A DNA stretch of 64,000 bases from the NCBI GenBank assembly GCA_025362975.1, contig JANYES010000004.1, positions 142,390-206,389 on the forward strand, written 5' to 3'. Below, piece after piece: positions 55,684 to 63,480 of this stretch. Numbering within the stretch: position 1 is the stretch's first letter; each line of letters opens with the position of its first letter. A program made the position numbers and the translations under genes. The notes under the pieces are model-generated. The model ran no database searches. It had not been told where the DNA came from and saw only the letters and a program-made list of their open reading frames with translations. This DNA comes from Alphaproteobacteria bacterium (lineage in GTDB: Bacteria; Pseudomonadota; Alphaproteobacteria; Rickettsiales; SXRF01).

Positions 55684-56496
55684 ATGCTCGCCATCAAACC
55701 CCCCTCATCACTTCACGACCTCGGTCGCCCTGTTGCGGGCAACCTTGAAGTCATCATCGCCAGCAAACCCGAAGAGATCGAAGCCGCCCAGCGGTTGCGT
55801 TACCGCGTGTTCTGCGAAGAAATGGGAGCGAAGCCCAGCAAGGAAATCGAGCTATCGAAACGCGACATGGATGCTTTCGACGACGTGTGCGACCATTTGC
55901 TGGTCGTTGAGCACCAAGGCGACGGCGAAGCCATCGTTGTCGGCACGTACCGCTTATTGCGCCGTGCCGCCATGGCGAAAATCGGCCGATTTTACAGTGA
56001 AAGCGAATACGATATCAGCGCCGTGGCCACGTATTTCAAAGGCGAAATCCTCGAAGTGGGCCGTTCCTGCGTTGACCCAAAATTCCGTAATCGCGCCGTG
56101 ATGCAGCTTCTATGGCGCGGCATCGGCGCTTATGTGGCACGTTTCGACTGCGCTGTCATGTTCGGTTGCGCCAGCTTCCACGGCACTGACCCGATGGTGC
56201 ACGCGCAGGCGCTTTCTTACCTGTTCCACTACCACACCGCCCCGAAAGAACTCTGCCCGGTGGCGCTGCCGGAACGTTTTGTGAACATGAACCTGATGCC
56301 TAAGGAAGAGATCAACGTGAAAGAAGCGTTCTCGGCCTTACCGGCACTCATTAAGGGCTACCTGCGCCTCAGCGGCTATATCGGCCTCGGCGCCGTCATC
56401 GACCCGGATTACAACACCACCGACGTCAGCATCGTCGTCAAAACCGATCTCGTCACCGAAAAATACGCCCAGCGTTACGGGACACTGGCGGATTGA
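55684..56496 (+). CDS. olsB: L-ornithine N-alpha-acyltransferase
   Basis: The 270-aa GNAT-fold enzyme transfers a 3-hydroxyacyl chain from ACP to ornithine, the first step of ornithine-lipid synthesis. AAQRLRYRVFCEEMGA, the EVGRSCVDPKFRNRAVMQLLWRGI acyl-donor block and MFGCASFHGTDP match the OlsB family. Ornithine lipids replace phospholipids under phosphate limitation in many alphaproteobacteria. It lies between the Fur-type gene and olsA and overlaps the latter by 1 bp. Confidence 0.92.
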   Translation: MLAIKPPSSLHDLGRPVAGNLEVIIASKPEEIEAAQRLRYRVFCEEMGAKPSKEIELSKRDMDAFDDVCDHLLVVEHQGDGEAIVVGTYRLLRRAAMAKIGRFYSESEYDISAVATYFKGEILEVGRSCVDPKFRNRAVMQLLWRGIGAYVARFDCAVMFGCASFHGTDPMVHAQALSYLFHYHTAPKELCPVALPERFVNMNLMPKEEINVKEAFSALPALIKGYLRLSGYIGLGAVIDPDYNTTDVSIVVKTDLVTEKYAQRYGTLAD

Positions 56497-57332
56497 TGCT
56501 CGGCAACTGCAAGGCAGCGATTAAACTGGTGCTCTTGCTTGCGTGGCTCGCTTTCGGCATGATTCCGCTCTTCATCGCTTATAAGCTCAAAAAATACCAT
56601 GTACGCGACTGGGTGATGAGTGTGGGCAGCAGCGTGATTCTCAAGATTCTCGGCATCCGCGTGCATGTCACCGGCAGCCCGGCGGAAATCCGCCCGCTCT
56701 TACTTGTCAGCAATCACATTACCTATCTCGATATCTGGGTGCTCAACAGCAAAGCCTATGTGCATTTCACGCCTAAGATCGAAATCAGCAAATGGCCCTT
56801 CATCCGCTCCATTACCAATATGAGCGGCTCGGTTTACGTTGAGCGGCAAGCAAGCCGCATCAGCGACGGCAGGACAAAGCTCGCGGCCGCGCTTGCCAAG
56901 GGCGAAATGATCTGCCTGTTCCCGGAAGCCACGACCGGCAATGGTCTGCGTGTGCTGCCCTATAAATCCAGCTTTTTCAGCCTGACCGAAGAGCCCATCG
57001 ACGGCAAAGAACTCACCGTGCAGCCGATTGCCATCACCTACAGCTACATTCGCGGATTACCGGTCGATACCACCCAGTGGCCCAATATTGCATGGTACGG
57101 GGATATGGAATTGATGCCCCATCTATGGAACCTGCTTAAAATGACGCCCATCGACGCCGAGCTGGTGTTCCTCAGCCCCACCACCCTTGCCCTGCACGGG
57201 GATCGCAAAAAATTAGCTGCCCATTGTCAGAAACTAACTGAAGAAGCCATCGAAACCCTTCGTGGCCGCCAGCGCCATGCGCCTGTAAAAAAGCACAGTT
57301 TCAACCCCCGTTCGGTGCGGGTGAAAGACTGA
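56496..57332 (+). CDS. olsA: Lyso-ornithine lipid/1-acylglycerol-3-phosphate O-acyltransferase
   Basis: This 278-aa PlsC-family membrane-associated enzyme adds the second acyl chain. The N-terminal hydrophobic segment LVLLLAWLAFGMIPLFIAY anchors it. The catalytic motif is SNHITYLD (H-x4-D, about residues 72-79), followed by the GSVYVERQA block and LFPEATTGNG in place of the usual FPEGT. Placement after olsB identifies the substrate as lyso-ornithine lipid, though activity on lysophosphatidate is possible. The start ATG overlaps the olsB stop (TGATG). Confidence 0.92.
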   Translation: MLGNCKAAIKLVLLLAWLAFGMIPLFIAYKLKKYHVRDWVMSVGSSVILKILGIRVHVTGSPAEIRPLLLVSNHITYLDIWVLNSKAYVHFTPKIEISKWPFIRSITNMSGSVYVERQASRISDGRTKLAAALAKGEMICLFPEATTGNGLRVLPYKSSFFSLTEEPIDGKELTVQPIAITYSYIRGLPVDTTQWPNIAWYGDMELMPHLWNLLKMTPIDAELVFLSPTTLALHGDRKKLAAHCQKLTEEAIETLRGRQRHAPVKKHSFNPRSVRVKD

Positions 57333-57430
57333 AATTAGATTGCATTTTAACTAAATCCGGACGTTAGTTAACGGGCGGTTAATATCCGCGGCCGTATACT
57401 AAAAGCTACATCCCATCTCAGGAGCTGCTT

Positions 57431-57811
57431 ATGGTTTCATCCATCGATATTTCACTTTCCGGTTTGAATGCGTCCAGCAAGCGCCTTGAAGTGAGCGCCA
57501 ACAATATCGCCAACCAGTTCAGCACAAAAAGCGCCGATAGCAGCGGTCAGGTGAGCGACACCCCGTACACGCCCCAGCGAGTCGATACGATATCGCTCAG
57601 CTCAGGCGGCGTCGCAGCGCAGGTAAACAACATTAACCCGGCCAGCACTGCCGCGCCGGATGCGGAGGGCAACATCACGCAGCAGCCCAACGTAGATCAG
57701 GCAGACCAATTAGTGCAGTTGAACATTGCGTCCTATGATTTCAAAGCGAACCTGAAAGCGATTCAGGCGCAGGACAACAATTTCAAAAGCCTGCTCGACA
57801 TCTTAAGCTGA
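57431..57811 (+). CDS. Solitary FlgC-like flagellar rod protein
   Basis: The 126-aa protein begins with the flagellar rod/hook N-terminal signature ISLSGLNASSKRLEVSANNIANQ and ends PNVDQADQLVQLNIASYDFKANLKAIQAQDN..LLDILS, matching the FlgC C-terminal helix layout (PNVDxxxE.v.l..As..y.aN). It is of FlgC length. No other flagellar gene is within the window, so it is either a detached rod component or a specialised paralogue. A GGAG site precedes the ATG. Confidence 0.8.
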   Translation: MVSSIDISLSGLNASSKRLEVSANNIANQFSTKSADSSGQVSDTPYTPQRVDTISLSSGGVAAQVNNINPASTAAPDAEGNITQQPNVDQADQLVQLNIASYDFKANLKAIQAQDNNFKSLLDILS

Positions 57812-57815
57812 CAAT

Positions 57816-58073
57816 CTAAACGGTAGGGAATTTTTCTTTGGGTTTTGCCATCGGCAGTCCGGTGGGCACCCTTGGTTCATCCGGTGCGGGCACGCTGCCA
57901 GCTTCGGATACGAATAAAGCGGAAAGCACACGGTCTAGACGTTCTTTGGAAAAGTCGGGAGTAGCGAATTCCTGGGAGGTGGCGGCAAGTAGCTTCAGAT
58001 TATTTTCAGACCGAGCGCGGCCAGCACTGATTCTGTCTCTCAACCCTGCAACCCGTGTCGATACATCAACCAC
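57816..58073 (-). CDS. Hypothetical protein, 85 aa
   Basis: This small soluble protein has an amphipathic N-terminal helix (VDVSTRVAGLRDRISAGRARSENNLKLL) and a Pro/Lys-rich end. It starts at a GTG with an AGAGG site 8 nt upstream. It is convergent with the FlgC-like gene, 5 bp apart. No family is recognised, and a chance frame is possible. Confidence 0.5.
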   Translation of the reverse strand: MVDVSTRVAGLRDRISAGRARSENNLKLLAATSQEFATPDFSKERLDRVLSALFVSEAGSVPAPDEPRVPTGLPMAKPKEKFPTV

Positions 58074-58147
58074 TAGCTGAACCTCTACATTGCTGACTTA
58101 CTAAACCATGCATACCACAGTTTTCGAGCAAATGCAAATGGACGAGG

Positions 58148-58693
58148 GTGCAAACAATTATGCTTAAAAATAGTGATATTAGCCCATGTACTTTATCGGC
58201 AGATCAGTTATCCTGTTTGGCGTTCAATCGTCAGAATGAGAATAACATGCTCGAAAACAAGCTTAATCGCTCCCACGAACGCCTTCAGGAATATTGGGAA
58301 AAAATAAAAGATAATCGTCATTATCCCAGCGAAAACGAAATAAATCCAGATGATCTTGAGGATATCTGGGCTTCCTGTTTCTTAGTCAGTATTGACGACG
58401 TCACCCGCCGCCTTGGCTATCGCTACAGCTATCTGGGCGAAGATCTGATCGAAGCTTACGGCGACGACATCAGCAATCCCGATATCGCTATGAAGCTCGT
58501 CTCCACCTCCAATTCCGGAATGATCGAGAAATTCGATGAGGTTATCCGCACGGAAGTGCCCGTGATCGACGAGTCGGAATTCGTAAACCTTAAGCATTTA
58601 AAAGTACGGTACAGAACTTGCTTATTGCCACTCGGGACCAAAAGCGGTGCAGTCTCCCACATTATCGGCTGCATGCGCTGGAGGGTCTATTAA
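58148..58693 (+). CDS. PAS_5-type PAS-domain protein
   Basis: The 181-aa product fits the alphaproteobacterial PAS_5 family: RLQEYWEKIKDNRHYPSENEINPDDLEDIWASCFLVSID is the domain start, then the strand RRLGYRYSYLGEDLIEAYGDDISN. It has no attached output domain. These proteins are thought to be sensory or regulatory, but the ligand is unknown. A GTG at 58148 or the ATG four codons later is the start. Next to it on the same strand is a 147-aa hypothetical. Confidence 0.75.
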   Translation: MQTIMLKNSDISPCTLSADQLSCLAFNRQNENNMLENKLNRSHERLQEYWEKIKDNRHYPSENEINPDDLEDIWASCFLVSIDDVTRRLGYRYSYLGEDLIEAYGDDISNPDIAMKLVSTSNSGMIEKFDEVIRTEVPVIDESEFVNLKHLKVRYRTCLLPLGTKSGAVSHIIGCMRWRVY

Positions 58694-58699
58694 GCTCTT

Positions 58700-59143
58700 A
58701 TGTCGGGAAAAGTGGCAAACATGAAGAATTTCAAGCCCATTACCTTCGTCCATAAAGACGTGCTGGATAGGCAGGTCAGCAAATACCGCGTCTACACCGA
58801 CCATAAAAATTACATCATCGTAGAAGCTGACAACGCGCAGAGCGCGTTTGAAAAATGCGGCGTCATCAATCCGCAGCGCCTCCTGAAAGATGATCTTTTC
58901 CTCGATAACGTCGTGTCGCTGGAAAGCCATTTGCTGGTGCCGATGGCGGCAACGACGGTCGATAAAAAAGAAGAAATGGCCGCTGTGCCGCTAGAGCAAG
59001 CGGTGGTTGCAGCCGCGGCTGTTGCGGCGTCTTCAAACGATGTCCCGGCGGTCGACGCGCCAGAAGCGGATGTCCCCGCCGATATGCCGGTGCCGGACGG
59101 CGCACTCAGCAGCGACGACGTCAACAAGCTCCTCAATCAATAA
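58700..59143 (+). CDS. Hypothetical protein with Ala-rich linker and short C-terminal motif
   Basis: The 147-aa protein has an N-terminal domain of about 80 residues (KDVLDRQVSKYRVYTDHKNYIIVEADNAQSAFEKCGV) that looks like a small alpha/beta sensor, then an Ala/Val/Pro-rich linker, and ends GALSSDDVNKLLNQ. That end resembles the LSQDEIDKLL peptide found at termini of FliM-type flagellar switch proteins and other receiver-binding proteins. It starts 7 bp after the PAS_5 gene and is probably in the same operon. The link to signalling is inference. Confidence 0.7.
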   Translation: MSGKVANMKNFKPITFVHKDVLDRQVSKYRVYTDHKNYIIVEADNAQSAFEKCGVINPQRLLKDDLFLDNVVSLESHLLVPMAATTVDKKEEMAAVPLEQAVVAAAAVAASSNDVPAVDAPEADVPADMPVPDGALSSDDVNKLLNQ

Positions 59144-59177
59144 TTATATTCTGGCAATAATTACTTTCTAGCAATAA

Positions 59178-59999
59178 TTATTTCTTCGGGCGGTTTTTAA
59201 ACGGATAGGCCATCTGTGCAAAGAAGCTATGCGGCATGTCCTTGTCGGTGGTGCCGTAATGCTGCGGCAGTTCGCCCTCAGGCATGTAGAACGTGCCGAA
59301 AATAATATCCAGCAGCGGGAAGGTGGGGGCGAAGTTTTTATCCATGCCTTCTTCCTGCGACGTATGGTGCCAGCGGTGAAACACCGGGCTGGAAAACAAA
59401 TAGCGGAACGGCCCAAACGTCCAGTTCAAATTCGCGTGCACCATGGCGGAATAAATCAGGTTAAACACCCCCATCAGCCCCACGGATTCCGGCGAAAACC
59501 CTATAATAAGCATCATCGCGTCCACAAGCGTAAAAGTCAGCCACACATTGACCGGGTGGAACCGGTACGTCGAATGCCAGTCCACCATTGTAGGCGAATG
59601 ATGGATTGCATGAAAACGCCACATTTCCCTGCCGTGAAACCAGCGATGGGTCCAGTACAGGATGAAATCCGACACAAGGAAAATAACCGCCGCCTGCACC
59701 CAAACGGGCCAGCGCGACAACGGCCCGAAGCCGAATTCGAGATAGTATTTAATCTGCGCTGGCGATTCGCTGTGAAACAGCATAATAATGCCCAGCGACA
59801 AATACCCCGCCTGCACAAAGCGCGTCAGAATAGGTAAAGCAAGGAAATACACCACATCCGTGATTTGCGCTTTCTTGAACCATGACTGTCCGGGATTGCA
59901 CGGCATCAGCCGCTCGCCTATGCCGAAGACAACAAAAAATCCTGCCATCCAGATGAGCATTTCGGCAGATGAGTTGAGAATTGCGTTGAGCAGGTCCAT
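59178..59999 (-). CDS. Sterol desaturase/fatty acid hydroxylase family protein
   Basis: This 273-aa integral membrane di-iron enzyme has four or five hydrophobic segments. The histidine boxes are HRWFH, FHAIHH and FHRWHH, with further histidines (FHPVN, HYG), as in the ERG3/fatty-acid hydroxylase superfamily. Substrates in bacteria include sterols, carotenoids, ornithine lipids and sphingolipid-like molecules; OlsE-type members hydroxylate ornithine lipids, and olsBA lies 2-4 kb away, so that is a plausible but untested role. Confidence 0.9.
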   Translation of the reverse strand: MDLLNAILNSSAEMLIWMAGFFVVFGIGERLMPCNPGQSWFKKAQITDVVYFLALPILTRFVQAGYLSLGIIMLFHSESPAQIKYYLEFGFGPLSRWPVWVQAAVIFLVSDFILYWTHRWFHGREMWRFHAIHHSPTMVDWHSTYRFHPVNVWLTFTLVDAMMLIIGFSPESVGLMGVFNLIYSAMVHANLNWTFGPFRYLFSSPVFHRWHHTSQEEGMDKNFAPTFPLLDIIFGTFYMPEGELPQHYGTTDKDMPHSFFAQMAYPFKNRPKK

Positions 60000-60043
60000 A
60001 AAACGAAAATAGCCCTAAAGGCTTTAAAAAAGGTAAAGCGGCT

Positions 60044-60238
60044 GTGCTCATTCTAACAAATAAGCCTATTACAAAAACACAGATGAACGATGCAGCGCGG
60101 CAGCGTGTGGTGATCGCAAGGAAGAAAACAGTCGAAGCCGCTGTGCCGGAGGAGATCAGGAAAGCCCTATGGGCGGCGGAGTTGCCTCATAAATTTACAT
60201 CCAAAATCACACGCGAAGATCGTGCCGCCGAACGCTAG
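60044..60238 (+). CDS. Possible small basic protein, 64 aa
   Basis: The frame starts at a GTG (or ATG at 60083) without a clear ribosome-binding site. It encodes a basic helical peptide ([25 protein letters not shown]...[11 protein letters not shown]). It overlaps the convergent DUF1289 gene by 4 bp. Composition is protein-like, but evidence is thin. Confidence 0.4.
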   Translation: MLILTNKPITKTQMNDAARQRVVIARKKTVEAAVPEEIRKALWAAELPHKFTSKITREDRAAER

Positions 60239-60408
60239 GTCTCGGTCGAAAGCTGGCGATGCCTCAGCGTTTCAAGCACTTTGGTTTTTTCCGCATCATT
60301 CATATACAGCCACATACCTACTTCCTGGACGGTGCGTTTACACCCGCGGCAAAACCCCGTGGGTTCATCGATCGTGCAGACGGAAATGCAGGGTGAGGCG
60401 ACAGACAT
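60235..60408 (-). CDS. DUF1289 family small cysteine protein, 57 aa
   Basis: This is a gene under the usual length cut-off. From ATG 60408 it reads [20 protein letters not shown], then [16 protein letters not shown] and [16 protein letters not shown], ending TAG. The four cysteines in SPCxxVCxxDxxTGxCxGCxRTxxE, followed by W....D.E...vl..L, are the DUF1289 signature (putative Fe-S or zinc-binding Fe-S protein). The function is unknown. It is common in alphaproteobacteria. Confidence 0.88.
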   Translation of the reverse strand: MSVASPCISVCTIDEPTGFCRGCKRTVQEVGMWLYMNDAEKTKVLETLRHRQLSTET

Positions 60409-60440
60409 GAGTGATTATAACATGAAGCCCAAGGCGGTTT

Positions 60441-60791
60441 CTAGACCGGTTTCGGCTTTTTGAGCTTTGTTTTACGCCGTTTCGCCTTGGGGAAGAGATA
60501 ATGGTCGAGGATATGGCGTTTCATGCTGCGAATCATGTCCTCGGACACGTTCGACGTGAAATAGCGCAACAGGATATAGCGTTCGGCGTCGATCACCTCC
60601 TGAAAAAACTTACGCTGTTTGCGCGATTGCAGCAGGATACCTGTGGCGGCGTTTTCCGATTTGAGATCGTTTTTCAGCTCGCGGACGAAGGCCAGATCAA
60701 ACAGCGGGAAGGTAAAGGCAAGAAGATCTTCGTTATCGTTCGAAGCGACCGGCAGATAAATGACATTGCGGTTAATGACTAAATCTTGCAT
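60441..60791 (-). CDS. Hypothetical protein, about 116 aa
   Basis: The soluble product starts at the ATG at 60791 (MQDLVINRNVIYLPVASND) or six codons earlier. It has a helical centre and a very basic end (FPKAKRRKTKLKKPKPV) suited to nucleic-acid or membrane binding. There is no family I recognise. It is divergent from the 60897 methyltransferase. Confidence 0.65.
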   Translation of the reverse strand: MQDLVINRNVIYLPVASNDNEDLLAFTFPLFDLAFVRELKNDLKSENAATGILLQSRKQRKFFQEVIDAERYILLRYFTSNVSEDMIRSMKRHILDHYLFPKAKRRKTKLKKPKPV

Positions 60792-60896
60792 AAACACACC
60801 ATAGCGCAAACTACATATAGTTTCAAATTAAAATCAACAGTAGCTATCTAAAAAAAGCTGCGCTATGAAATTGCGATCTCATTTTAGGTGCACACT

Positions 60897-61610
60897 ATGT
60901 TCGATTGGACGACCATAACCGAGGATCCGAGCGATATGCGAACCGGCATTCAGATGCAGGCGTTTCTCGCGTCGATCCTCGAGTTTTTCCCGCAGAAGCG
61001 CATGGATTTCCTGCTGCAGTATTTTGCTGGCGTGCGCGTCATGGATATCGGCGCGGGCGAGCATACGCCGGAGGTTTACCGCGAAGACCGCTTGGAGCAC
61101 GGCGCGATCTGCAAGGTAGCGACGCATGCGGTGGGCATCGAAATCAACCAGAAGTTGTGCGATCATTACAACGCGAAGGGGTTCGATTTTAAATGCGTGG
61201 ACGCCACCTCCGCTATCGACCTCGGCGAGCGCTTCGACCGCGTGTTCATGGGCGATGTGGTGGAGCATGTGAATAATCCGGTGGCGCTGCTTGAATTCGC
61301 CAAGCGCCATTTGAGGCCGGGCGGGTCCATCCTGATGACGACGCCGAATCCGTTCTGCCTGTCATTCATGAGCTCGCGCTGGCGCAAGCGCAGCTACCGC
61401 CCGTTTTTCATGGCGAATTTCGAGCATATGTCATGGGTGACGCCCACCAACGCCAATGAAATGGCGCGCCGCAGCGGGCTGAAACTGACGCGGATTTACT
61501 TCCCGAAATCCAGCCGCAAGTTCTTCCAGAAGATCACGACCCTGATCCTGCATGCCCTGAACATGCCGGAACTGGCGCATAAAGAATACATCTACGAATT
61601 TTCGGTCTGA
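60897..61610 (+). CDS. Class I SAM-dependent methyltransferase
   Basis: The 237-aa protein has the SAM motif RVMDIGAGEHTPEVY near residue 50, an acidic end of strand 2 (VGIEINQKL) and DRVFMGDVVEHVNNP, a Methyltransf_11/23-type core. LRPGGSILMTTPNPF is the post-motif strand, with an adjacent basic patch. A substrate is not evident; the neighbouring glycosyltransferase at 62449 suggests surface glycan modification. A GTG start three codons earlier is possible. Confidence 0.87.
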   Translation: MFDWTTITEDPSDMRTGIQMQAFLASILEFFPQKRMDFLLQYFAGVRVMDIGAGEHTPEVYREDRLEHGAICKVATHAVGIEINQKLCDHYNAKGFDFKCVDATSAIDLGERFDRVFMGDVVEHVNNPVALLEFAKRHLRPGGSILMTTPNPFCLSFMSSRWRKRSYRPFFMANFEHMSWVTPTNANEMARRSGLKLTRIYFPKSSRKFFQKITTLILHALNMPELAHKEYIYEFSV

Positions 61611-61622
61611 TTACGAACTGCC

Positions 61623-61642
61623 ACCCCGTCGAATGACGGGGT
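61623..61642. terminator. Perfect 8-bp hairpin between convergent genes
   Basis: ACCCCGTC and its complement flank a GAAT loop, 12 bp after the methyltransferase stop. There is no T tract; it may be a REP-like repeat or a weak terminator. Confidence 0.4.
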
Positions 61643-61675
61643 CCGCCTATCCGCGCGGTAGCATGCAACCACATG

Positions 61676-62407
61676 TTACCTAAACCAGCTCTGGAATGTT
61701 GTAATCGCCCAGCCGGTGCCTTTGGCGGCACCCGTGCCGAGCGTATCGGTCACGTTGTAGGCGGTGCCGGAGGCTTGTCCGCCTTTATTACCGTCCGTGT
61801 GGGACGTATCGCCTTTTTGCGGTTGCGTGCCGCCGCCGTTATTTCCACCGCCGCCGCTCATATTAGGCATATGCATTTTGGGAGCCTCTATATTGACCGT
61901 CGGGCCGGTAATGTTTACATCGCCGACATTGACATCGGGCATGTTCACCCCGCTCCCGCTGGTCGAGGGCGAGCCACCGGTATAAGATGCGCCGCCATCA
62001 AGCCCGCCGCCGCTCGTGCCGCCCCAGCTCCATGATGGGTTTTCCAGCGCGCAAGTGAGCATCGCATTCGGTTTCAGGCGGCACCAGCCTTCGTCGCCGG
62101 AACGTTTGCAGGCATAGCCGCGGATTTTGCCGCCGCTGCCCTGAATATTGTAATCCTCGCTGAACGGGCGGCAGGCGGATTTGGATTTGCTGATAAACGG
62201 TTCGCCGACCTTGATTGTGCCTTTGCCGCTGAAGCTTGCCCAGTCATAGGTTTTGTCCGGGTCGATAGTGTCCATCACGTAATCGAAGATTTTTTCGTGA
62301 TACGACTGCTCGGCTGAGGAAAGCTGGTTAAGCGTCGAGGCATGGCCAGCGGAAACGCTAGCCAGCGGTAAAAGACCGAATATGGCGATTGCTTGAAGTT
62401 TTCTCAT
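61676..62407 (-). CDS. Secreted Gly/Asn-rich protein with cysteine domain
   Basis: The 243-aa protein has a signal peptide (cleavage near GHA, residue 23). A domain of about 100 residues carries CRPFSEDYNIQGSGGKIRGYACKRSGDEGWCRL, the pattern of the rickettsial RT0821/Lpp0805-type surface antigens (C.....i.v.G....a.G.aC...dG.W). Residues 150-182 alternate V-N-x-P/G-x-V-N (VNMPDVNVGDVNITGPTVNI), a beta-helix-like rhythm, then a Gly/Asn/Thr-rich stretch leads to a tail ending TTFQSWFR, a terminal aromatic as in outer-membrane proteins. It is probably cell-surface associated. Confidence 0.7.
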   Translation of the reverse strand: MRKLQAIAIFGLLPLASVSAGHASTLNQLSSAEQSYHEKIFDYVMDTIDPDKTYDWASFSGKGTIKVGEPFISKSKSACRPFSEDYNIQGSGGKIRGYACKRSGDEGWCRLKPNAMLTCALENPSWSWGGTSGGGLDGGASYTGGSPSTSGSGVNMPDVNVGDVNITGPTVNIEAPKMHMPNMSGGGGNNGGGTQPQKGDTSHTDGNKGGQASGTAYNVTDTLGTGAAKGTGWAITTFQSWFR

Positions 62408-62448
62408 ACTTTATTGTAACAAAAATACCTTATTTTTTCAATGTTGTC

Positions 62449-63480
62449 ATGCACATCCTGCACGCGCTTTTTACACGCTACCGTGGCGGCCTGGAACAGG
62501 CCTATGTTAATGATACCGAGGCATTAAAAGCCCGCGGGCACCAGATTACGCTGGTTTTGCGTGAGGATGCGCTCTACCGGGAGGAAGCTGCCGCCGTCGC
62601 CCATAACGTCATGGTGGTGAACCCAAATGGGTTTTACGATATTTTCGCCATCCTGAAAATCCGCGAAAGCCTTAAAAAACTGCGCCCGGATTGCATTGTG
62701 GCCCATAACGGCCGCGCTATAGCGCTGCTGGCCTATGCGTCGTGGGGCCTGAAAATCCCGCTCTGCGGTGTAAGCCACAGCTATAAAACCGCGCGCGCTT
62801 TCCATGCCAATAAGCTGATCGTGCTGTCGGAACACATGCGCGCGCATTTTGCCAAGGCAGGTTTCACCAAGCCGATGTCGATCATCCCTAACCTGATGCA
62901 CCTGCCGCCCAAGCGTGAATTTACCACACCCGGTTCGCCCGTATTGATCGGCGCCATCGGTCGTTTTTCCGAGGAGAAAGGCTTTGCCGATTTCTTCGAA
63001 GCGCTTGCGTTGCTGAAAGCGACGGGGCTGAAATTCGGTGTGCGCCTCGGCGGCGACGGACCGGAACACGATAACCTAAAAGCGCTGGAAGCATCGCTGG
63101 GCTTGACAGGTTTAATCGACTGGCAAGGCTGGGTCAGCGACAAGGCTGAGTTCTACAAAGGCATCGACATCCTCTGCATTCCCTCGCGCGAGGATAGTTT
63201 TCCAATGGTGCTGCTGGAAACGCTGGCCTACGGCGTGCCGATTGTGGCCACAGATGCGCCGGGTCCGGCAAGCGTGCTCACCGACGGCGTAAACGGATTC
63301 GTCGTGCCGCGCCGGGATGCGAAGGCGCTGTCGGCTGCATTATACCGCGTAGCGAGCGAACCAAAACTGGCAGAATGGATTGCAGCGGAAGGTTTGATGA
63401 AAGCTGAAGAGTTCGGTTTCGACCACGTCGCAACGCGGTGGGACGAAGTGCTGCGCGAATTTATCGTATCAGGAAAATAA
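62449..63480 (+). CDS. Glycosyltransferase family 4 (GT-B fold)
   Basis: The 343-aa protein begins MHILHALFTRYRGGLEQ, the donor-independent N-terminal Rossmann half with the GG loop. The C-terminal half has GAIGRFSEEKGFADFFEAL, RLGGDGPEHDNL, WQGWVSDKAEFYKGIDILCIPSREDSFPMVLLETLAYGVPIVATDAPG with the E-x7-E motif of GT4 enzymes. It uses an NDP-sugar to build LPS or exopolysaccharide. The open frame upstream of 62449 is not used. The stop overlaps ubiB by 20 bp. Confidence 0.93.
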   Translation: MHILHALFTRYRGGLEQAYVNDTEALKARGHQITLVLREDALYREEAAAVAHNVMVVNPNGFYDIFAILKIRESLKKLRPDCIVAHNGRAIALLAYASWGLKIPLCGVSHSYKTARAFHANKLIVLSEHMRAHFAKAGFTKPMSIIPNLMHLPPKREFTTPGSPVLIGAIGRFSEEKGFADFFEALALLKATGLKFGVRLGGDGPEHDNLKALEASLGLTGLIDWQGWVSDKAEFYKGIDILCIPSREDSFPMVLLETLAYGVPIVATDAPGPASVLTDGVNGFVVPRRDAKALSAALYRVASEPKLAEWIAAEGLMKAEEFGFDHVATRWDEVLREFIVSGK

